A stretch of DNA of 64,000 nt, from NCBI GenBank assembly GCA_943736015.1, contig OX031063.1:20629501-20693500 (forward strand). Direction: 5' to 3'. The notes below the pieces were generated by a model. That model was not told the origin of the DNA. It made no database searches and saw only the letters and a list, made by a program, of their open reading frames with translations. Position numbers and translations under genes: made by a program. Below, piece by piece: positions 61,201 to 64,000 of the stretch. This stretch comes from Tridacna crocea. Its lineage: Eukaryota > Mollusca > Bivalvia > Cardiida > Cardiidae. How positions within the stretch are numbered: the first letter of the stretch is position 1; each line of letters opens with the position of its first letter.

Positions 61201-61362
61201 TATCATAGAATGAAAAAATCGTATCATACCTCATTCCATAGATGATTGATCCATTCCCAAATAAACGGATCATCTTATTTTTCTCCGTCACGTCATGGAG
61301 GAACGAGTTTTTGTCATTCGTGAAAAATGTGTCCGGTACCCAAATTTTCTCAGCAAAATCTC
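43622..61362 (-). CDS. GABRB: GABA-A receptor beta-type subunit (partial, six 3' exons)
   Basis: Pentameric Cys-loop chloride channel subunit of the beta class (vertebrate GABRB, insect LCCH3). Exons in transcript order: 61362-61230, 47899-47817, 47067-46936, 46456-46304, 45113-44890, 44014-43622; all boundaries are GT-AG and in phase. Visible parts: loop [10 protein letters not shown]; Cys-loop with exactly 13 residues between cysteines ([15 protein letters not shown]); loop [16 protein letters not shown]; loop C region [11 protein letters not shown]1; TM2 [18 protein letters not shown] with the anion-channel motif and 2' Ala; TM3; a short, Lys-rich TM3-TM4 loop; TM4 and stop. The wording is closer to LCCH3 than to RDL. 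The signal peptide and first exons lie beyond 64000. Confidence 0.95.
44015..44889 (-). other. GABRB intron between TM3 and TM4 exons
   Basis: No exon or known repeat; a small palindrome CCGTGTATTACCTATACACG lies near 44117. Confidence 0.5.
44890..45113 (-). CDS. GABRB: GABRB exon with TM2 and TM3
   Basis: [20 protein letters not shown], then [20 protein letters not shown] and [19 protein letters not shown]. Joins the previous exon through a split Gly codon (VALG). Donor GTAAGG. Confidence 0.96.
45220..45440 (+). repeat. TTAA-hairpin MITE family A
   Basis: TTAACCCTTTCCCAAACGACA left; near-perfect core. The right end is worn (CCCGTAAAAACAGTGGTAC). In the GABRB intron, antisense to the gene. 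Confidence 0.83.
45441..46019 (-). other. GABRB intron, nothing recognised
   Basis: AT-rich; a pyrimidine-rich region at 45640-45690. No repeat family assigned. Confidence 0.4.
46020..46249 (+). repeat. decayed family A copy
   Basis: Follows the family order (ACAAAATGACATAATCATAGACT, GGAAAAAGAGAATAGGCAGGGAACC) and ends GACAAAGAGTTAA. It ends 55 bp beyond the TM1 exon donor in the intron. Confidence 0.6.
46304..46456 (-). CDS. GABRB: GABRB exon with TM1
   Basis: [51 protein letters not shown]: pre-TM1, TM1 and the start of TM2. The conserved FQTYLPS / SWVSFWI motifs define the Cys-loop family. Confidence 0.96.
46695..46830 (-). repeat. decayed family A copy
   Basis: GTTTAAGGACCCCAATGAAGAGG..ATGTTGTTAAGCAGCATTT..CACCATGTTTTCTAGC. 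Confidence 0.55.
46936..47067 (-). CDS. GABRB: GABRB exon with loop B to loop C
   Basis: [44 protein letters not shown]. ELPQFxIVxY is typical of beta subunits. Contains a possible N-glycosylation site NGS. Phase 1 in, 1 out. Confidence 0.94.
47068..47816 (-). other. GABRB intron, nothing firm
   Basis: No exon. T-rich runs at 47590 and 47658; no repeat family recognised. Confidence 0.45.
47817..47899 (-). CDS. GABRB: GABRB exon with the Cys-loop
   Basis: [27 protein letters not shown]: the disulfide loop of 13 residues between Cys. Completes an Arg codon at its start and a Tyr codon at its end. 83 bp, a typical size for this exon in GABRB genes. Confidence 0.96.
47930..48158 (+). repeat. 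TTAA-hairpin MITE family B, full length
   Basis: TTAACCCTTTACTCCATAGA to TATGGGGTAAAGGGTTAA. Core GGTGAAACTGCTCGTCACGAGCAATTTCACC inside CATTGTGGCAAAA / TTTTGCCACAATG arms. Its right TTAA also begins a family A fragment (48155-48215). Confidence 0.92.
48330..48529 (-). repeat. family A copy, worn left end
   Basis: AAATACTGCTAACCAGCATTTTCTCC core; GTCGTATGCAAATGC; ends GTAAAGAGTTAA. Confidence 0.72.
48534..48756 (+). repeat. family A copy
   Basis: TTAACTCTTTATCAAACGACA left, TTTGGTAAGGGGTCAA right; core diverged. Separated from the preceding copy by only 4 bp. Confidence 0.78.
48757..49247 (-). other. intron, nothing recognised
   Basis: No repeat family or exon seen. Confidence 0.4.
49248..49324. 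repeat. solitary hairpin related to the 51.6-54.4 kb array
   Basis: Arms CGTCGGTTTACTT..AAAACC.GGTAACTACAGCTTGT and their complement, almost perfectly paired over about 38 bp each. The same arms recur in every unit of the array 2.4 kb away, there with a looser centre (CATGAAACAA). No pyrimidine tract accompanies this copy. Confidence 0.85.
49325..50297 (-). other. intron, nothing firm
   Basis: Two short inverted motifs around GACTGCACGCTCAGTGCAGTC (49466) and AGACTGCACAGAAGGTGCAGTCT (50097) form hairpins that share GACTGCAC. No gene. Confidence 0.45.
50298..50516 (-). repeat. family A copy
   Basis: TTAACCTTTTACCATACAATC to TTTGGTAAAGATTTAA; core largely lost. Confidence 0.75.
50575..51421. 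repeat. three consecutive family A copies
   Basis: 50575-50797 forward, centre deleted (GGAAATGCCGGTTAATG). 50998-51196 reverse, one arm worn. 51194-51421 reverse, well preserved with core GCCGGTAACCAGC, ending TTTGGTAAAGAATTAA. The last two abut. Confidence 0.75.
51640..54400. repeat. array of 11 hairpins alternating with pyrimidine tracts
   Basis: Each unit holds: a CT-rich tract (CTTT, CCCT, TC repeats); CACCGTCCTGTACATTTTCC; a TTACTTTGAAAT-type block; a hairpin TCGGTTCACTTCAAAAACC..TACAGC / GCTGTAATTACGAGGTTTTTG..AAACCGA; TTCAGTTCAACAAAATTCAAATG; and ATTTCAAAGTAACAATCTTTCG. GGTTC landmarks: 51725, 52022, 52342, 52569, 52826, 53021, 53225, 53484, 53686, 53976, 54231. Unit length is 195-320 bp, varying mainly in the tracts. 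The ATTTCAAAGTAA and TTACTTTGAAAT blocks are inverted copies bracketing each tract. Confidence 0.9.
52183..52226 (+). repeat. (CT)n microsatellite
   Basis: About 21 uninterrupted CT repeats inside the third pyrimidine tract of the hairpin array. Confidence 0.95.
54405..54579 (+). repeat. family A copy interrupted by a LINE
   Basis: GATTAATTCGTTACCAAAC to AAAAAGGCTTCTT; the rest of the element (TCAGGGTCGT...) resumes at 55278. The core has lost a few bases (GAAAACGTTTCCAGC). Confidence 0.8.
54580..55264 (+). mobile_element. 5'-truncated LINE (non-LTR retrotransposon) 3' end
   Basis: The insert is flanked by the 13-bp duplication AAAAAGGCTTCTT (54567-54579 and 55265-55277). It contains the end of the polymerase ORF and a 3' UTR of about 240 bp with CT-rich tracts and CAATAAAATATG near its end. 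Truncation at the 5' end and a variable-length target duplication are typical of target-primed reverse transcription. Confidence 0.88.
54582..55025 (+). pseudogene. LINE ORF2 C-terminal fragment
   Basis: An open frame with no valid start of its own: [20 protein letters not shown], then [20 protein letters not shown] and YFFECPLYE. The C-x-C-x7-H/Q-x4-C type zinc-knuckle after the reverse-transcriptase region is common in invertebrate LINE C-termini; here the usual His is Gln (NAQYFFEC). The frame is intact to the stop at 55023-55025. Confidence 0.85.
55298..55941 (-). other. intron, fragment of palindromic MITE
   Basis: 55530-55620 (CATACTCTTAAATGGTAGGATT; TTGGCCGTAACTGGGCCTTTAAAAT) matches the right arm of the MITE at 20319. 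The rest is unassigned. Confidence 0.45.
55942..56150 (+). repeat. TTAA-hairpin MITE family A
   Basis: TTAACCCTTTACCAGACGA to GTGGTAAAGGGTTAA. One arm of the core is deleted (AAACATGGTTACCAGCATTTT). Confidence 0.87.
56324..56905. repeat. two partial family A copies
   Basis: 56324-56409 (reverse, first half only). 56708-56905 (forward, TTAACCAGACGACACAC to GTGATAAAGGGTTTT; hairpin centre deleted). Confidence 0.72.
57066..57300. mobile_element. 'CTCTGTGAAAAGGGG' MITE copy
   Basis: CCATGCCCTGGCAAAAAGG at the left and GTTAAACCCCCTTTTCGCAG at the right; inner CTGGTCAGCCTGTGCGGACT. Confidence 0.7.
57448..57600 (-). repeat. decayed family A copy
   Basis: CTTACCCTGTACTAAAAGATCC, GGCTTTTGAAAACATAGTGG, GAAGAAACCAGCATTTTCTTC. 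Confidence 0.6.
57601..58480 (-). other. intron, nothing recognised
   Basis: No exon or repeat family seen. Confidence 0.45.
58481..58640. repeat. half of a 'CTCTGTGAAAAGGGG' MITE
   Basis: Only the right part is clear: AACCGTTAGCTGACCTGAATCG, TTTTTGCAAATGCATTAGGC, CCCTTTTCTCA. Confidence 0.55.
58641..59272 (-). other. intron, nothing recognised
   Basis: No exon or repeat family seen. Confidence 0.45.
59273..59494 (-). repeat. TTAA-hairpin MITE family A
   Basis: TTAACCCTTTACCAAACATTC to TTGGTAAAGAGTTAA. Strong core GAGAAATGCTGGAAACCAGC. Confidence 0.9.
59495..60253 (-). other. intron, nothing recognised
   Basis: AT-rich. The open frame near 59499-59684 has no resemblance to a known family. 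Confidence 0.45.
60254..60458 (-). repeat. family A copy
   Basis: TTAACTCAATAACCTCGAG to GTAGCAGTGTTAA; core GGAAAAATGCTGGTAATAAGCAGC imperfect; right end worn. Confidence 0.72.
60892..61204 (-). repeat. enlarged family A copy beside a GABRB exon
   Basis: TTAACTTTTTACCAAACGATTCC to CATCTGGTAAAGACTTA. About 90 bp longer than the consensus because of an insertion (ACCACAAAGGGCTAGCCCTTTG). It ends 25 bp from the donor of the loop A exon. Confidence 0.7.
61230..61362 (-). CDS. GABRB: GABRB exon with loop A and loop E
   Basis: [44 protein letters not shown]. The WVPDTxFxNDKxSFxHxVTxKNxMIRL motif is diagnostic of GABA-A beta-class subunits. Begins by completing a Gly/Arg codon and ends in a split Arg codon. 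The preceding exon lies beyond the right edge. Confidence 0.96.
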
Positions 61363-61450
61363 CTACAAAATAGAAAAAACAGTGTTAGTTTGTGTATTAT
61401 ATAAAAGAAAGCGCCAAGTTTTGATGTTTAATGCCAATGCTCTCGTATAT

Positions 61451-61656
61451 GGCTTGCAGCACACGAAAAGGGGCATTTGGACATTTGCGTAAAGTTTCGT
61501 CTCGGATCAGCCTGCGCAGTCCGCACAGTAGACCAGCACGAAACAGTAAATTACATAAAAACGGAAAGTTTCGTTTTAGATTAGCCTGCACGGAATGCGA
61601 TCCGAGACGACACTTTACGCAAATGTCCGAATGTCCCTTTTCACGTGTTGCAAGCC
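61451..61656. mobile_element. palindromic MITE with GGCTTGCA tips
   Basis: GGCTTGCAGCACACGAAAAGG and the complement of CCTTTTCACGTGTTGCAAGCC. Each arm has ACATTTGCGTAAAGT.TCGTCTCGGATCAGCCTGC. Closely related to 61740-62000 except for the terminal 4-5 bases. Confidence 0.85.
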
Positions 61657-61739
61657 AATTAAACGGGTCATTGCTTTGGGAGTACGGGGGTTTCATGTGT
61701 TTCCGGTATGTAGTGTACCAAGAAAATAGTCACATAAAT

Positions 61740-62000
61740 GGAGTGCAACACGCGAAAAGGGTCATTCGGACATTTGCGTAAAGTGTCGTCTCGGATCAGC
61801 ATGTGCAGTCCGCACAGGCTAATCCGAAACGACACTTTCCGATTTTATGTGATTTTCTGTTTTACACAAGTCTACTGTAGCACAAAATCTAATGTAGTCG
61901 TAAAGTGCCGTCTCGGATTAGCCTGCGCGGACTGCGCAGGCTAATCCGGGACGACACTTTACGCAAATGTCCGAATGCACCTTTTCGCGTGTTGCACTCC
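61740..62000. mobile_element. palindromic MITE with GGAGTGCA tips
   Basis: GGAGTGCAACACGCGAAAAGG and its complement at 61980-62000. Each arm carries a smaller palindrome AGCCTGCGCGGACTGCGCAGGCT (61919-61941) or its variant, giving nested hairpins. Confidence 0.87.
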
Positions 62001-62004
62001 AAAT

Positions 62005-62165
62005 ATGGATCTGCAAAATATACTTTGTCTAACAACCAACCAGATCATGGCGTCCTTCACATTCAGATGTTATTAACCAATAGCAAAACGTTTTTGCTTC
62101 CATCCAGTCGATTCTTTTTGAAAATACATTAAACTTTCTTTTTCCCACAGCATGGTTCATAGCCA
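62005..62165. repeat. worn 'CTCTGTGAAAAGGGG' MITE piece
   Basis: ATATGGATCTGCAAAATATAC, TTTGTCTAACAACCAACCAGATCATGG, AATACATTAAACTTTCTTTTTCCCACAGCATGG. Confidence 0.5.
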
Positions 62166-62399
62166 ATGTAAACTGCATAAACAGAATTAAAGACATCTTC
62201 AAATAGTCTCATATATCAAGCTATCTTTTAACGAGTTTTATTTCTTTAGCTAGGACGGAAGCAACATATTCACATTCTGTGGTGTCTAGCTAAGCTCGGC
62301 TGTAGTCTAAATGATCATAACGGAGGCAACAATAATTGTGTGTTTTAGTTTTGAGTAAGGCTGTGGCCAAAATGTTCTTGACGAAAGCAAAAGATTCAT

Positions 62400-63890
62400 A
62401 ACTTGGTGGCTTCTTGCATTTTTAGTATCATAAACAACATTCTGCTAAAGTAGCATTGTGTATACTAGAGACAAAAACATTTATGCTTTCGTGGTTTCTT
62501 CCTATTCTAGTATCATACACAACATTCTTCTAAAGCAACTTTGTGTATACTAGAAGCAAACACATTTATGCTTTCGTGGTTTCTTCCTTTTCTAGTGTCA
62601 TAAACAACATTCTGCTATAGCAACTTTGTATATAACAAAGGCAACAAATTCATGTCAACTTGGCCTCCATTTCTAGTATGATGTACAAGATCCTGCTATA
62701 TCAACTTTGTCTATGTAATAAAGGTAAAAGACTGATGCCTTTGTGGATTCTTCATTTTCAAGTATCCTGTACAACACTCTGCTATAGCAACTATATACAT
62801 AAGGTAGGCAAAATATTCACGGGTTCGTGGCTTCTGCATGTCAAGTATCCTGTACAACATTGTGCTACAGCAACTTTGTATAAAAAAAAAAGAAAAATAT
62901 ACATCCACTTCTATTATCATACACAACATTCTGCTCTAAAAACTTTGTACATAACGAAGGCAAAACAATTCATTTCTTTGAGGCCTTTTTTCATTCCCAG
63001 TATCATGTACAACATTCTGGTCTAGCAATTTTGTATATGTAACAGAGGCAAAAGATTCATGCCTTTGTGGCATGTATAATTTCTCCTATCATTTTCAGCA
63101 TTTTCCTATGGCAACTTTGAATATTACGGCGGCAAAAGATTCACGTACTCGTGGCTTCTACTTCTTGTATCATATACCACATTCTGCTATGGTAACTTTG
63201 TATAAAAAGCAAACAAAAGATTCATGTCTTCATGGTTTCCTCCACTTCTAGTATCATTTACAACATTCTGCTACAGCAACTTTGTGTATAACGGTAGCAA
63301 AAGATTCATGCCTTTTTGGCTTCTACTTATATACTCTCTCAAAAAAGAAACGCAACATACAGAAAATAGGAAATTTACTTCATATATTATTTATATAATT
63401 TATGAGTGATTTATTGACAATATGTGACAAACTGTGATATTCCAAGGTAAAAGAACTCATGAACAAGAAGTGTGCCAATTTTTGCATTCCTGTGTAAATT
63501 ATTTATATCATAAATTATGAAAATAATATATGAAGTAAATTTCCTATTTTCTGTATGTTGCGTTTCTTTTTTGAGAGAGTATAGTATCATATACAACATT
63601 TTCTATTGTAAATTTGTATAAAACGGAGGCAAACGATTCATGTCTTCATGGTTTCCTCCTTTTTTAGTATCATTTACAACTTTCTTTTATAGCAACTTTA
63701 ATATTACAGGTGCAAAAGATTCAAGTCTTCGAGGCTTTTTTCGTTTCTTGTATTATGTTATGATAATCTACTATATAGCAACTTTGTATACAGCGAAAGC
63801 AAAAGAATCATGCTTTTGATTTTTTTTTTCATTTCTGAAATCATAATTGTGTACAAAATTCCGCTATAGTAATCTTGTAAAGACTCATTA
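62400..63890 (+). repeat. 85-bp tandem satellite (about 15 units)
   Basis: Unit landmark TACAACATTCTGCTATAGCAACTTTGTATA..A..GGCAAAAGATTCATGCCTTTGTGGCTTCTT..TTCTAGTATCA. ACAACAT positions 62434, 62519, 62604, 62685, 62771, 62854, 62923, 63009 and onward; spacing mostly 81-86. Interrupted by a MITE at 63330. It lies upstream of the last visible GABRB exon, in an intron or 5' region. Confidence 0.88.
63330..63583. mobile_element. mariner/Tc1-like MITE in the satellite
   Basis: TIRs of about 65 bp beginning TACTCTCTCAAAAAAGAAAC (63332) and mirrored at 63519-63582, with TA outside each end. Removing it rejoins the satellite unit (CTTCTACTT..TAGTATCAT). Long TIRs and a TA duplication fit Tc1/mariner. 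Confidence 0.85.
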
Positions 63891-64000
63891 ACCCTTTACT
63901 CCACAGATACTAATTTCTACGCATTGCTTGTAGGAGCCTTTGGAAAACATTGTGGCAAGAGGTGAAATTGCTCGTTACGAGCAATTTCACCTTTTGTCAC
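63888..64000 (+). repeat. TTAA-hairpin MITE family B, cut by window edge
   Basis: TTAACCCTTTACTCCACAGA, ACGCATTGCTTGTAGGAGCC, core GGTGAAATTGCTCGTTACGAGCAATTTCACC. The second half lies beyond the window. Confidence 0.88.

Larger units (their letters stand above)
47900..61229 (-). other. GABRB 13.3-kb intron
   Basis: It separates the loop A exon (61230) from the Cys-loop exon (47899). The two exons join in frame through a split Arg codon, so nothing coding is missing between them. It holds the hairpin array 51640-54400, a LINE fragment and many MITEs. Confidence 0.8.

Noticed and set aside
61431..61781. 116-codon open frame
   Set aside because: Read-through of a palindromic MITE; both strands are open for the same reason.

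Overview
This window is nuclear DNA from an animal with long, repeat-filled introns. The most likely source is a mollusc, probably a bivalve. The evidence is spliced metazoan genes with GT-AG introns, tRNA-headed SINEs, many TTAA- and hAT-type miniature transposons, and short motifs such as GGGAAGTAAC and AGCTCACCTGAGC that I associate with molluscan genomes. The species call is inference; no organelle or rRNA marker is present.

Genes. Three genes are supported. (1) SCOC (short coiled-coil protein), last coding exon at 202-344 on the + strand; the rest lies left of the window. (2) An Hsp110-type chaperone, HSPA4 orthologue, on the + strand at 7944-35279. It has 17 exons whose phases join without error into 846 residues, about the length of human HSPA4 (840). 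A strong heat-shock element lies about 200 bp upstream of its ATG. (3) A GABA-A receptor beta-type subunit (GABRB / insect LCCH3 type) on the - strand. Six exons run from 61362 down to the stop at 43622, with the N-terminal exons beyond the right edge. The three genes have unrelated jobs: trafficking adaptor, chaperone nucleotide exchange, and chloride channel. I see no operon-like relation.

Repeats. Most of the rest is transposon-derived. One family (family A) of about 220 bp has TTAA target sites, ends CCCTTTACCA / TGGTAAAGGG and a near-perfect central hairpin. It occurs about 60 times, roughly a fifth of the window, in introns, UTRs and between genes on both strands. The TTAA site and CCC ends suggest a piggyBac-mobilised MITE (inference). 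A second family (B) shares the ends but not the body. Three larger elements have exact 8-bp target duplications as in hAT transposons (10696-13529, 29339-30875, 31392-32633); a fourth (8244-10679) is probable. Three elements share the head AGCTCACCTGAGC and carry tandem bodies, one with an almost exact 166-bp period; they resemble non-autonomous Helentron / 'pearl' elements. Other repeats are tRNA-headed SINEs, a 5'-truncated LINE nested in a family A copy with a 13-bp target duplication, several long-TIR palindromic MITEs, and a mariner-like MITE.

Region by region: 1-3600 SCOC end and a 166-bp tandem element; 3700-6630 densely packed family A copies; 7640-7943 HSPA4 promoter; 8051-16237 intron 1 with large nested elements; 16238-35279 the other HSPA4 exons with repeats in nearly every intron; 35280-41100 HSPA4 downstream region with a minisatellite; 41640-43045 a modular palindrome array carrying CRE-like TGACGTCA; 43622-47899 five GABA receptor exons; 47900-61229 a 13.3-kb receptor intron holding an array of 11 hairpins alternating with pyrimidine tracts; 61230-61362 a further receptor exon; 61451-62000 covarying palindromic MITEs; 62400-63890 an 85-bp satellite.

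No intact transposase, CRISPR array, rRNA or free-standing tRNA gene was recognised.
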